Below, piece after piece: positions 26,606 to 37,671 of a stretch of DNA of 64,000 bases. The notes beneath the pieces were generated by a model. That model made no database searches. It was given only the letters and a program-made list of their open reading frames with translations, and had not been told where the DNA came from. Positions within the stretch are counted from its first letter, which is position 1. Each line of letters begins with the position of its first letter. A program made the position numbers and the translations under genes. Source of the DNA: Lutraria lutraria (lineage: Eukaryota > Mollusca > Bivalvia > Venerida > Mactridae); the NCBI GenBank assembly GCA_964023205.1, contig OZ026844.1:26944934-27008933 (forward strand), written 5' to 3'.

Positions 26606-27377
26606 ACTAGTTGAATAATATTTATTTTCTTATATTCCATGAATAAAACTTAGCAACCAAAAAATGCTACTGCAAATGATATACCATGCGGTTAAATACT
26701 TCTCAAAGATTCCTGTGTAGACCTCAGCAGCATCAGTTGTGTATAAAAGCTCTTAGTTCAAACACCCATGTTGTCTTATCTTAATGCTGTTCTAAATATG
26801 CTGAAACATGCATGCATTTGATAAAAGTGTTAATCTAAAATAATCTGATTACTAGTATGAGTGACAAATACAGGTTTTATTAGATACGATTTTTTTATCA
26901 ATTTAGTTAAAAAATATAACTAAGGGAAATAACTAGTATAATTAATATCGAAAACAGTTTACTCGAATTGTCTATCTTGAAACGCCTGGTTTGCGAACGT
27001 TGCTGAATTTTGACTGACCCGGCTAAAACCAAGAAAGTTTGTTTAATTATCTAGTTAAAGATACAAGGAACCTAAGTTACACTCTGTGTAATTAGTTACA
27101 TGCAATTATTGTCTTACCACATATAATATAAAATCTACCATTGTATTTAATTGCAGACGAACAGTTGATTAAATTGCGGTGCCTACAAACAGAGACGTAT
27201 ACGTCTCTGCTACAAAGATTCATTCACGTATCGAAATATTGAATCCCTTCAACCAAAGATTACTGAGTGTAAATCAATTTATCGAATATAAAAACAATTT
27301 TAAACCATGTAAACAACATGTGCTCCTTTATTTTACCATTTAGAATGACTTCCCTTGATAAGACTTATATGTAAAAT
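26606..27377. other. Non-coding stretch
   Basis: No gene, RNA or repeat that I can support. Confidence 0.4.
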
Positions 27378-27430
27378 GGTTCCCGTTCCATGTTGCAGTG
27401 CACCAAAGGTACACAAAGTCAACGGGAACC
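27378..27430. repeat. Inverted repeat GGTTCCCGTT/AACGGGAACC
   Basis: The 10-bp arms GGTTCCCGTT (27378-27387) and AACGGGAACC (27421-27430) can form a hairpin. The left arm with its flank (TTCCCGTTCCATG, TGCAG) recurs at 33700-33722, exactly where the 3' end of the Myb/DUF6589-like pseudogene loses its coding frame. Confidence 0.65.
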
Positions 27431-27582
27431 AGTTTACTTTATACGTAGGCCTACGTTTGCTTCCCCTTACTTGTGACTAGTCCCCGTTACTTTTGGTATA
27501 TTGCAATATGGAACCTTATAATGTTCAAAGGAAAAATAAACCACTGCGTTATCATGGTGTTGTTTGATACAATGTGTTTGAT

Positions 27583-27647
27583 GTTGGTTTTCCTTTGAGA
27601 TGAGACACTCGTTCAGAAATCTGATTTTATTCTGGTTATAAGGTTGC
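27583..27647. repeat. 65-bp direct repeat, copy 1
   Basis: This stretch, including CCTTTGAGATGAGACA and CGTTCAGAAATCTGATTTTA, recurs at 28788-28850 in the same orientation with few changes. Confidence 0.8.
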
Positions 27648-27734
27648 GTTTTACTGCAATACCGTCGAGTAACCCTAAATCGTGATACCTTCGTTTTCGT
27701 TATACCGGAAACATTTACATAAAGCTCGCGCTAT

Positions 27735-27785
27735 ATTTTGTTGAATGACGTCATACTCCGGAAGCCAACTGCAGAGACCACAAAC
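27735..27785. promoter_or_regulatory. CRE plus ETS-type motif cluster
   Basis: A TGACGTCA palindrome sits a few bases from CCGGAAG in otherwise AT-rich DNA. This pairing is common at animal promoters. No first exon could be attached to it, so this is a motif match only. Confidence 0.25.
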
Positions 27786-28787
27786 TACTGTCGGCAATAA
27801 AAAAATACTCCGAATAGCTCTTGAAAGCATAAGAAAATAGTTTCCTTTCGTATACTATGATAAAACCATGTAAAAAAGATAATTCAATTAGTAAACCTAC
27901 ATCTTACATTTATTTTTCAAAATATATCAATCTTTCTCCAAAAATTTCTTTAGCAGCCGATTGTTTACATTTTTGACAGTTACGTCATGACTTTGGATGA
28001 CTGGTTCCGAGGCTGATATTTAAATAACGAAATGGAAGGAAAGGTTACCTCCTTATACGGTTGGAGACTCATAAATTAAATGTTTTGTCACTTGTTTAAA
28101 AAGTCATCTTGTAATATGTTGTCCCAAATACAATAAGTTATCAATAAAAATATATTTCCCCCATTCATATCAGAAGAATGTTCGAGTCACATCAAACCTA
28201 AATCTGGCATACAAATTTAGATATATACGGTATACTAGCCCACATCAAGCAAAACGCAAACATATGTTGTAGGCAGTATTCGCCAACAATTCTAACATAG
28301 GCTAGATCTATAACTGTTGATGAATTATGCCGAAAGAAAAGATAAAAAAACTACAAAATGTATATAATTTTAAAAACGGATCCAAAATAAACCTTTAAAT
28401 ACATAAACTACGTATTAAAATGTATCTCTTATTGCAATATCGCCAATTTCGTTTAATTCAACTATTTCGCTAAACCTCACGAAAACTGTTCTACCATACT
28501 TAATGGAAGTCTGGTTTTGTACATGTTTGAAACTGGCTGCGTCCATGAGTTAGCAAGTGGATAATATTTTCAAAAATATTGCGAGATTATACATAATAAG
28601 TTGTGTTATTGAAACGTTGTTTTTAAATTTTGTTGGAAACAATATTGTTCTTGAGTGCCCTCGATGTTTCCTTATCCTCACGGAAACTGGTTACTCGAGG
28701 GTACATAACATTTTGTATTCTTTACTGTCCATGATATATTGAACTACATTTGTATTTAAAAAAATTGAAATGTCATACTTGGACTCT

Positions 28788-28850
28788 GTTGGTCTTCCTT
28801 TGAGATGAGACATTCGTTCAGAAATCTGATTTTATCCTGTTATAAGATTG
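28788..28850. repeat. 65-bp direct repeat, copy 2
   Basis: This is the second copy of 27583-27647, about 1.2 kb downstream in the same orientation. It could be one of two ends of a lost or diverged element, or a simple segmental duplication. Confidence 0.8.
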
Positions 28851-29155
28851 AGTAATATTTGGTGAAAATATCCAGCCTTAATCGAAAACTACAAAGTATC
28901 TGCAGCATGTTAGATCTAGTCACCTGCATGCACGAAACAACCCTGAACGATATTGGACCAATCATCATTTCTTTGCTAACATTGCATTAAAATGATGACA
29001 CGTATGACTCCTCCTCATTCGTATTTCGGACGTTGAGTCAAACAGTTTGGAAGATGGGATAACATGTTAAGTCATAAATCAAAGCACTGGGAGTACTGTC
29101 AGGAACAAAGTTTAAATGTGTTAGATAAAACCATCCTTAAAAAATTAAAGGCCTG

Positions 29156-29615
29156 TCCCTGTCGACAATTTGATGAACAGTTCTCAAAATATTCAAGAGC
29201 TTATTCATGAATAGTTCATGAAATTTATTAACGACCTACAAATTGTACATTTTGTTCATAAACTTTGTCTAATGAAGTTCATGAAAAAAAGTTCATGAAC
29301 TAATTCAGGAACCTTAGGCAGTCTTTATCTAAAGGTGTTTTTATAAGGTTCATGAACTATTCATGCATTATTTTAATTAACCTTTGATGAACAATTCATT
29401 AATAAGCTCATGAACATTTCGTAAACTTATGATGTTCATGAAAAGTTTGTGAAAGTCCATGAATTGTTCACAGACTTCAGTTGATCAACAGTTTGTGAAA
29501 TTCAGGTTGATGAACCATTGATGAATTACATTGATGAACATTTAATGAACAATTCATGAAACTTCATGAACCGTTCATGAACATGATCAGTTCATGAACA
29601 AATTATCTACAGGGG
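29156..29615. mobile_element. TTCATGAA-rich foldback element
   Basis: The left end CCCTGTCGACAATTTGATGA is an imperfect inverted match to the right end, which read in reverse is CCCCTGTAGATAATTTGTTC. Between them the sequence is saturated with TTCATGAA, GTTCATGAAC and GATGAAC words in both orientations, so many alternative hairpins are possible. It shares this vocabulary with the smaller modules at 4493, 5240 and 13113, whose ends also read GACAGGG or GTCAGGG. Confidence 0.6.
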
Positions 29616-30732
29616 TGTTATCATCATTATGAATTAGAATTTGAGGGTCAAGTATAAAGTCTTGAACAAGAACAACTATAACAAAACGTTATAGGTAGAC
29701 GAATTACAAGAAGCATAATATTATATTGGTTTATGTTTTTTTGTATGGAGTTGCTTTTTTCATAAAGGATATTGACTGTATATTTTATTCAATCCTCCAT
29801 TAAGGAGAGTATAAAATATTCGTATGATATGAGTAATACACATCAAAATGACAATCATGCGTATTTGACAAATGAATACATTCATGTATATAGTTCACAA
29901 GCACATGCTAATATCATACCCTACATCAATCAAATAGGATCAACCCTAAATGTTAAGGAATTCACCATAAATCTGAGCACTATCATACAACCACATTGAA
30001 CTTCAAATAGCCACACAACAACTTATTGATGATTTACTTACCTGTCAACTATTAATAGATTCAGTCATCACCATTAACCAATCAAATGGCCAGGATTAGC
30101 CAAACTAGTAATAGACACTACACTGTATACTTGCAAACAGCTATAATAAACTAATACTCATAAGTATAATTCGTCTAGAAAAATGTACATCTTTAAGCCA
30201 ACTAACCGCAATTATCAAGGAAAAGCTACACTCTAAAAGTTATGACATACAGTGAGAAATCACTAGCTGAAAACCCAAACAAATTCAGTACCTCCAGCGC
30301 CTTGATTTGTATACACACATTGAACTGTATATAAACATCTGTACTCAACTTCTGACCCTGTGTCATTATGTAATCTCTCTACACTGAGATTGTGGCACTA
30401 CTTTCGTGAGTGAAACTACATTGTATTTGGAGCATGTAGTAAATATTGTTACCTGGACAGATTATGAATGAACTTTGGTGTGGATGAATACTTAATTATC
30501 ATACTTGTTACCAGTAGTTTGACAGTTTAAATCGCCAAAATATTTCACATGCTTTCACAATCAACAGAATCATGCAATACTCGTATATCTTCAACTTTTA
30601 TCAAAACTGTAAAGTCTGCAATGTATACTTATACAACAAATGATACTATTTTTCAAGGCGAATGAGAGGCGTCACTGTTTTATTAAAACAAAATTAGGTG
30701 TATACCTTTAGGAACTTTCCTAAAAATCAGTG
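29616..30732. other. Non-coding stretch
   Basis: Part of this interval (29981-30060) matches 6950-7070: both carry ACAACCATATTGAACTTC-like wording, then ACAACAACTTAT, then CAACTATTAAT. Nothing else is recognised. Confidence 0.45.
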
Positions 30733-31193
30733 CATTCAGACTCGGAATATGACGACTTGTCAGACGATTCTGAGCAAGATGGCATTTTTGGACCCATTTT
30801 CGATAATAAATCTGACAATATGTCTTTCTGAGGATTCCATAGAACTTGATCCTTGGCAAGACACGGTAGAAGAAGCGTTTGATAAGTGTCAGGCGCAGTT
30901 TCAAGACAATGTTGATAAACTTATGAAGGAAGATGCTGAAATCAGCGAAAGTGAAGCCGCAGATAATGTCTTTAAGGAAATGAAAAGTGAATACATGAAA
31001 GCTATAATGAACGCTTTCGGCAGTAAGATAGTATGGTTTGACAGTATGAAGAAAGACCCTATCTGATAGTACAAGTCGATAAAGAAGGCGATAAATCAGT
31101 TCATTTCGGAAGAGGAATACGAACCACAAGAAACGGTGAAATATGACATCTTTAAACGGAAATTTCTCTTCGCTAAAGTGCTGGACACTTAGC
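30733..31193 (+). pseudogene. Intronless broken coding remnant, acidic protein
   Basis: Two frames join to give one plausible protein. From 30733 a frame encodes an acidic stretch (SDSEYDDLSDDSEQDG) and stops near 30826. From about 30827 the next frame continues with EDSIELDPWQDTVEEAF, then a charged helical region, then KAIMNAFGSKIVWFD and KKDPI. Two adjacent stops (TGA TAG, around 31063-31068) interrupt it, after which the same frame resumes with YKSIKKAINQFI and FKRKFLFAKVL and ends at a TAG near 31193. One frameshift and two stops therefore break it. The lack of introns suggests a processed copy or a fragment of a mobile element. I recall similar proteins as uncharacterised, multi-copy entries in bivalves but cannot name a family or function. 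Confidence 0.55.
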
Positions 31194-32062
31194 CAGTCCT
31201 CAGTTGAATGAAGATATGGAAGTAGAACAAGAGGAGGTTTGAGAGTGAATGAAATGATTCACAATTGCTACTCGCGAATGTTTCGAGACTTAAACTGTTT
31301 TAAGAAATGCAGAAACCATGACCCGTCATTGAAAGACTTACTTGACATTCGATCGGTTCAGCACAGTAGCATGGCTCATTGGAGATGAAAACTACTTAGA
31401 ACGTTTAGTATCAAAGCCAGTCAGGAGGAAAAGAAATTTGATTTTACCTAAAAGTGCTAAGATATCATTGAAACAATCTGTGTAGACATTTTTACAAATA
31501 TAGATACTAGTATGACTTTCAGTACAGTGACACGTTTTATTCTACTTAATTGCAATTTAATAATATTTCGAATTTATATTTTACAATGTTATTGTCGTAG
31601 AACAAAAAAATATCATTAAAAAGTATTGAAATGTTCATTTCCCCAACCATTTTCTACATCATACCACCTAATTATACGTGATCTATCACTATTTAATTTT
31701 CAAGCAACTAAGGGCACACATGTTTAAGTTGTCATCAAACAGCATCACCGTTTGTGGCATCCTCGCAGACTTTCAAGTACTCTGATGCCAACTTATAATG
31801 CCTTTGTTAGTGGTAAATGTTAACAACAAAATACAGGTAAATACAATTGAAATTCTATGCTATTTCTTCTCAGCATTAAAATAATAACATAATATTTACG
31901 AAACAAAGTTTAACTAAATAAACATTAAGACATATTATCAAGTGTCAAAAATCAGTCATTGATAATCCAACGTTTGTTAACACTGGCTGTGACAGACTAT
32001 AAATTCCTAATGATGTATATTTGTAGCCGTACTGTATATAGTTCTTGTATCTATTGTTAACA
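31194..32062. other. Non-coding stretch
   Basis: The first ~200 bp could still be decayed coding sequence from the preceding remnant: one frame at about 31250-31390 reads RMFRDLNCFKKCRNHDPSLK. The rest shows nothing I can support. Confidence 0.35.
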
Positions 32063-32137
32063 GCCCGATTAGCTGATCAGTTGGTTTATCATTTGACTTG
32101 CAAGCAGGAGGTCACGAGTTCAAGCCCCGCATCGGGT
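32063..32137 (+). repeat. tRNA-like sequence (SINE head or tRNA pseudogene)
   Basis: The 75-bp stretch has tRNA length and a pairable 7-bp acceptor stem (GCCCGAT with ATCGGGT). It has an A-box-like TAGCTGATCAGTTGG carrying an apparent 3-base insertion, and a B-box-like GAGTTCAAGCC. The loop CTTGCAA would place a TGC (alanine) anticodon. The D, anticodon and T stems pair poorly, so it is unlikely to be a working tRNA. It could be a decayed gene or the head of a SINE. Confidence 0.45.
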
Positions 32138-33639
32138 ACTTTATTTTCCTCCTCCTATTACACTACACAACACACGTTCATTGATTTAATAATTTAATAA
32201 TTATGTTTAACGTATCAATCTTAACACACCCATGTTATGAATATGATGGTTTTTGTTGTTTGGTACGAACTATAAAGTTATTACCATTTTTCAATTCAAT
32301 GGCATAAATACAAATTCAGATATTACGTGCATATAAGAAAACACATATAATAAAATGAGATAATTATTAGGTTTAACAATCAAATGATGTATTAATTCCT
32401 ATATGTACGAATATGAAACTGTATGTATCTTATGTACCAAAGGCAGTGAACAATTAGTTTGACAAACTATATTTCAACTATAAATTTACTTTAAAATAAC
32501 TATTGCTCAATATTTTCTTTGTTCAGCCATAAATTTATATTCAATGATGGTAAAAATGTCTAAACTTTAGGATAGTTAGTTAAAATTCACATTTTATTGT
32601 ATCATGATTTTACTAATTTAGGTTTCTGTAAATACCAAACGCATGACAGTTTGTACATCCAAAGTAAAGATGAAAATTGTTGATTGTATAATTTATAATG
32701 TAAGTATTCCACGTAGTTCCATATTTCTTTAAATAAATATTTCTTTTGTCACAAATCTTAATAACGATTACAAGTTTGACTAGAGATTTATGACATATTG
32801 CGTGATATAAAAGATACTGTATATTGTTTTGATATTGGTGAGTATATGCATTGTCATACCACAGTAACATCAACTGATCTTATCGCAGACGATCTTTATG
32901 GTATGTTTGTCACAGATTGTGCTAATTAGTGCACCCCGGTGAGATGTCAAAGTTAATCATTGACAGTCAGTGTATTCTTTTAACACGGTGGCAAACTGGA
33001 TAATCAACACATTCGCCATTAATGTGTCAATGATATTCAATAAGTAAGGGTCTGTTCCTGCATAATTAATTTCTTTTTTTACACCTTCATAAATTTAAAA
33101 TAATGAAACATAGCAAAAATAGTTGTTAATTGCAAACACAAGATCAGAGCTTCACATTCTCGTTCTCTCGCACGGCCGAGTAAAAACAGTATATACGTAG
33201 CACATTAAAAGCTTCAAAAACACACCAGAGATGATTTTTATTTATTTATTGCAATTTAAGCGGTGTACCGGAAAATAATATAATTATTGATGTATATGTA
33301 CTGTGTCAGTGTAAGTATTTGATAAAACCACAAATCTTTATTTAGACAGACACTGAATATGGCCGTTTTCACTGGACTTGACGTTTTGTATACAATATCA
33401 GCAATATAAATGTATATATGTTCAGAGTTCAGGTACCAGTTAGACTGTGTCACTGAGACGTTTAAACATCTCTCCAATAACAGTTCGTAAACGTAAACAG
33501 TTCCAACTCTCGCCACTAACATATACTTGGGATATTTCGAGTTTTCATCATCATACACATTCCTATAAAATCGAACGTAAATGACCCTTCCACGTGTGTG
33601 ATTTACGTTAATTACCATTAACATTTCGACCAACGACCT
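32138..33639. other. AT-rich non-coding stretch
   Basis: No supported gene. Open frames at 32613-32873 (-) and 33256-33633 (-) lack recognisable domains and splice context. Confidence 0.4.
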
Positions 33640-33725
33640 TTTTAGCTTATCAGTTTTTAGTCCCCGGGAGTAGTTTTATCCCTTATCAGGGGATAAACTG
33701 GTTCCCGTTCCATGATGCAGGGCTT
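33640..33725. repeat. Short module shared with 27378 at the broken 3' end
   Basis: It contains a TTTATCCCTTATCAGGGGATAA palindrome-like segment and then TGGTTCCCGTTCCATG and TGCAG, the latter shared with 27377-27399. It lies where coding similarity of the - strand pseudogene ends and may mark an insertion or deletion junction. Confidence 0.4.
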
Positions 33726-33756
33726 TGTACTGGTCTGTGAATCTTTCTCTGGTAAG

Positions 33757-34365
33757 TTAGTCTCCGCCAATGTGGACTTGCTGACACTGATGACCACTAG
33801 CCTTAAACATTTTCTCCACTATACCCTGATAACTGTCTAAAATGCATACAACATCACTGTACTTTTGTTCATTTTTCTTTTCTACAGGAAGAGAAATTAC
33901 TTTTGTAGCAGATTTCATTTGTGATGGGACTTTCTTGACTGGACTTTGAAAAGGTTTCTTGGCAAACTGAAGCCGAGGGAAAAAATCACACAGAATTCGT
34001 GCTGCTTCATGTGCCAGGTCAATTTGAAAGTCTTTCCATTCATTGACACTTGGTATAAAAACATCATTTGAAATCCTTCTCAAGTCTTCTTGTGGTCTGT
34101 CATTGTTCAGATTGGAAGAAATTGAGTTCTGTATTATGGCTGCTGATGCAAACCAGTGTTCCATATGGTTGCTCTTGCCTATGCTCCCACGTTCCTGTGA
34201 CACATTTACATGGAAATTGGCACAGCCTCCTACGCTGCGGAATTTCTTTTTCTCAGTTACTGACTTTATCAGTTGATCATTGAAACTTCCTGATATCAAT
34301 GTCATTGTATCCAACATACCAGCATGAGACAAGGATATTCCAATGGACTGGAGACAGTCATACAC
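33757..34365 (-). pseudogene. Exon 7: DUF6589-like C-terminal region
   Basis: The acceptor ATGTTTCAG/GTGTATGAC opens 202 codons in phase 0. Recognisable segments are VYDCLQSIGISLSHAG, TEKKKFRSVGGCANFHVNVS, HMEHWFASAAIIQ, ARILCDFFPRLQF and QKYSDVVCILDSYQGIVEKM. It ends QVHIGGD-stop-LTRERFTDQYKAL. By recall the family reads GGDQLTRER here, so one C-to-T change would create the TAA. The frame then enters unrelated sequence near 33722. Confidence 0.65.
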
Positions 34366-35613
34366 CTGAAACAAGATGTTTATGCCTGTTGAATCATTTA
34401 TTTTCATATATTTATTTTTACAATTTTATAATACATTTGACTTTTTATCAGGTCACTATCCAGTACGGTACCTATTATTTATCAAGTTTTAACCATTTAT
34501 GACTGTGCATGCTTTTCATGAGCACAAAATTGCAAGAATTTCAGACATCAGTTAAGCGTTATAAAATGAACAGATTATGTGGTCACACATTAGAAATCTT
34601 GATGTTTCCCTTAAAATTGACTTAAAAATTCAAGTTGAAAATGGGGTCTTGTAAGTTTGGTTGAGTGTAGTTGACAATGGTGTAATAAATAACTATTTAT
34701 TCAATGTACCAGGTATGTCCGGCAGAAAAAATACAGACAATTCCATTATTTTTTTAGGTAAATATTTAGATTTCACTTAAAAAGGAAGATGAAAGAATGA
34801 TCTATTTCACTTTAAAATGTAATGACAAGCATTGCACGTACATTAAAACATACAAACAATGATATTAAGACATGGATGAATTAGTAAAGTCATGTCAATG
34901 AACATTATATAGTAAGGATAACACAAAAAAGGGTAAATTAATACCCTTATTTCCACTGTGGAATAATTCACCATAATGGAAAGCAAGGCCTTATCTATTT
35001 TCATTTTTATGTAGCCGACTTCATTTCATGGCATCGTGAAATATTTCATAAATTATCAAGGAGTGTTTTTCAATTTTCTTTCTCCCTTTACCTGAACCAA
35101 TGCCAATTTTCTTTAAAAAATGGCCTAATTTTGAAGAATTTTCAGTCTCTTAACTTCAACTGAGAAAAGACAATATGTTTAATGGAATTGCATGAAATTT
35201 TGTTTTTAGACCAAGAATAAAATGAAAAACATTAACCAAAAGTAAAACCATGGTATATGAGATTTATGTATGAGTTATCTGCCCTTGCAACAACATAAAA
35301 TAAGCAAAACATTCAAATTCAAGGACAGATAACTCAAAAACGAGGTCAGTGACCCCCAATTTTTTTCGCTTATAATGTTTCTGTTTTCATATGCTACGAC
35401 CATGCAGTTTAAAAAAAAATTCATTGATCAGTTTTAAATTTTCCTATATGTATATGTGAAAAATGTAGCGAACAACCGAAAATATCGGCTTCGCCTCAGT
35501 CAATATGACATTCTGCCGGTGAATATCACATCATATTTAATTGCTCACTAGTAATACTAGTATATTAATGTACTTCTAATGTCACAAAATAGAATGCATT
35601 ATGAAATATAAAA

Positions 35614-35952
35614 CAAGAGTGCCATGATGTCCCTATATCGCTCACCATAAAAAAGACCTTTAGAGACAAACATTGTCTCATTATTTGCTATATGAGCCCA
35701 GTGGTTTCGGCCAAGAAGATTTTTGAGGATTTTCAGGGCAACCAGAGTTTTTAATGAAATGTAATTTGTTGTAACAATTTTGGTACACCTTCATGCAAGT
35801 TACATCCCAGTAAAGTTTCATTGAAATTTGCCGACTGCTTATGATGGGATATGTTGTTTAAAGCAATTGTTGACAGGCAAACTCACAGATGGACGACGGA
35901 CAACACACGATCACAATAGCTCACCATGACCACTTTGTGCTCCGATGAGCTT
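35614..35952 (-). repeat. GAGCTC/CTCTTGTTT-family repeat
   Basis: It opens AACAAGAGTGCCATGATGTC then CTATATCGCTCACC, and closes GATCACAATAGCTCACCATG then TTTGTGCTCCGATGAGC. Read in reverse this matches the start and tail of the copy at 59475-60078. The middle (CCAGAGTTTTTAATGAAATG) matches 24636-24885. It sits in intron 6 of the - strand pseudogene. Confidence 0.7.
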
Positions 35953-36220
35953 AAAATATTAAACTAAAAAATATATTAATGAGGAACATAAATATCACAG
36001 GAGAAGATGACTGTTAGTAAAAAACACGAAAACAAATTGCCATGCAAATCAAATTTTGACTTAGTATGTAAAGTTACTGAAATGAAAGAAACTTTAAAAT
36101 TCAGTGCTATAATCCATGTATACTTAGAAGCAAGGAAAAATCTTTGAGATTAATAAGCTATTGAAGTTGCTTCATAAACATGAAGCAGACAATACAGTTG
36201 CAAACAACTTAATGATAAAC

Positions 36221-36605
36221 TTGAACCGCTATGACCTTTTGATGAGCCTATTCATTTGCTAAGACAACAAGATTTAGTTTTCTTAATCTCTGTTCATAAA
36301 TTGTACCAATTAGTAGAATTACTGGAACTAAATTTTCAGAATACATAGAGTTTCCAAATTTGGCAGTCAGTAGGGATGCAGCCAGCAATGCTTCAGCCAA
36401 AAAGTCTGTTTTGTCAATAACTCATCTAAAACATTCTCCCAACTAAAATCAGACAAGTTCTTAAACTGATTTGAGTATAGAATACTGCCAAGATTGGTGC
36501 ATTCTCTAGCATCCGTCTCTATATCAAACAATATCAATGTTTTAACATGTTCAAATAATGCTGATGTCATTATTGCTCTAGCTATCTGTTTGGCTGAGCC
36601 CGAAC
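36221..36605 (-). pseudogene. Exon 6 with 1-bp deletion and in-frame TAG
   Basis: The acceptor GGTTCCAG/GTTCGG completes a Cys codon and continues GSAKQIARAIM, ECTNLGSILYSNQF and WENVLDELLT. Within an A run at about 36409-36412 the frame must shift by one missing base to continue as DFLAEALLAASLL and LVPVILLIGTIYEQRLRKL. A TAG follows at 36250-36248. The proposed weak donor (CAA/GTTTAT at 36221/36220) makes the exon 385 nt. Phase to exon 7 is restored only by adding one base, which independently supports a deletion. Confidence 0.55.
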
Positions 36606-36844
36606 CTGGAACCATAAGTATATGTTTCATATGAAACATTTACATCCCAGTCTGTGACATTAACCACTAGCCTGAAGCTAGTCAAATCAAAGTTCAGTTA
36701 GGTAAAATCTTTTTATACCATACAGTGCAGAACAAATAAGTTGAATATAGCCATGTTATAACAATTGTGTATTTTTTAATCACCAATCAAAGTCTTTTGT
36801 GAACAACCAAGTACTATCATAAGGAAGAGAAACAGTAATAACAA

Positions 36845-37507
36845 GAGCTCCGCGGTCAGAGACATATGCCCCCCAAACAGGGCCTTGACATAGAGTTATT
36901 GCTCAAACGATTTGCACACTCCATGACGTGGTGACCTTTGACCTAGTGACCCCAATTTCAAAAGGGGTCATCTACTGTCGAAGGCCAATGCACCTGCAAA
37001 GTATCAGGCTCATCGGTCAATCCGTTGACGAGTTATCGATGGTAAATGATTTTTACACTCTATGTCACAGTGACCTTGACCTTTAACCTAGTGACCCAAG
37101 TTTCGTTAGGGGTCACCTAGTGTCCAAGGCTAATGCACCTGCAAAGTATCAGGCCCATTGGTCAATCCGTTGACGAGTTATCGATCGGAAACGATTTTCA
37201 CACTCAATGTCACAGTGACCTCGTTTGACCTAGTGACCCCAGTTTAGATAGGGGTCATCTACTGTCCAATGCCAATGCACCTTCAAAGTATCAGGCCCAT
37301 CGGTCAATCCATCAGTGACCTTGACCTTTGACCTAGTGACCCCAATTTCAATAGGGGTCGTCTACTGTCAAAGGCCAATGTACCTGCGAAGTATCAGGCC
37401 CATCGGTCAATTCGTTGATGAGTTATCAATCGGAAACTAACTGGTCGACAGACAGACAGACGGGCTAGCAAAACAAAATACCCCCTCTTCTTCGAAGGGG
37501 GGCATAA
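36845..37507. repeat. Dispersed repeat with TGACCTTTGACC motifs
   Basis: It opens AAGAGCTCCGCGGTCAGAGA and closes on the hairpin CCCCCTCTTCTTCGAAGGGG then GGCATA. It contains four diverged units, each with AATGCACCTGCAAAGTATCA-like wording and GTCAATCCGTTGACGAGTTA. TGACCTTTGACCTAGTGACC or a close variant occurs near 36930, 37070, 37215 and 37320. It occupies most of intron 5 of the - strand pseudogene. Confidence 0.75.
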
Positions 37508-37562
37508 AAAGTTAATTAAAACATTCATTTCAGTATTAAAATGAGTAAGTAGAAAACTTTAC

Positions 37563-37671
37563 AAAGTAGATCAGTCAGTGCGGCTCTTTCTGATGGCTTT
37601 AAGTTTGGAAATGTTCTAAGCCGTTTCAATGCTTCATCATGTACCATCTGAGTGCCTTTCCTAGCAGTATC
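37563..37671 (-). pseudogene. Exon 5 of the Myb/DUF6589-like pseudogene
   Basis: The acceptor CTTTTTCAG/GATACTG is followed by 36 codons plus one base (RKGTQMVHDEALKRLRT, PSERAALTDLL), and the donor is ACTTT/GTAAAG. A dispersed repeat (36845-37507) fills most of the following intron and ends 56 bp from this donor. Confidence 0.6.

Noticed and set aside
30683..31129. 148-codon open frame on the - strand
   Set aside because: It overlaps the + strand remnant, which has protein-like composition and continues through its lesions. The - frame is rich in residues expected from antisense AT-rich DNA.
34043..34283. Open frames on the + strand opposite exon 7
   Set aside because: They are mirror frames of the better supported - strand coding sequence.
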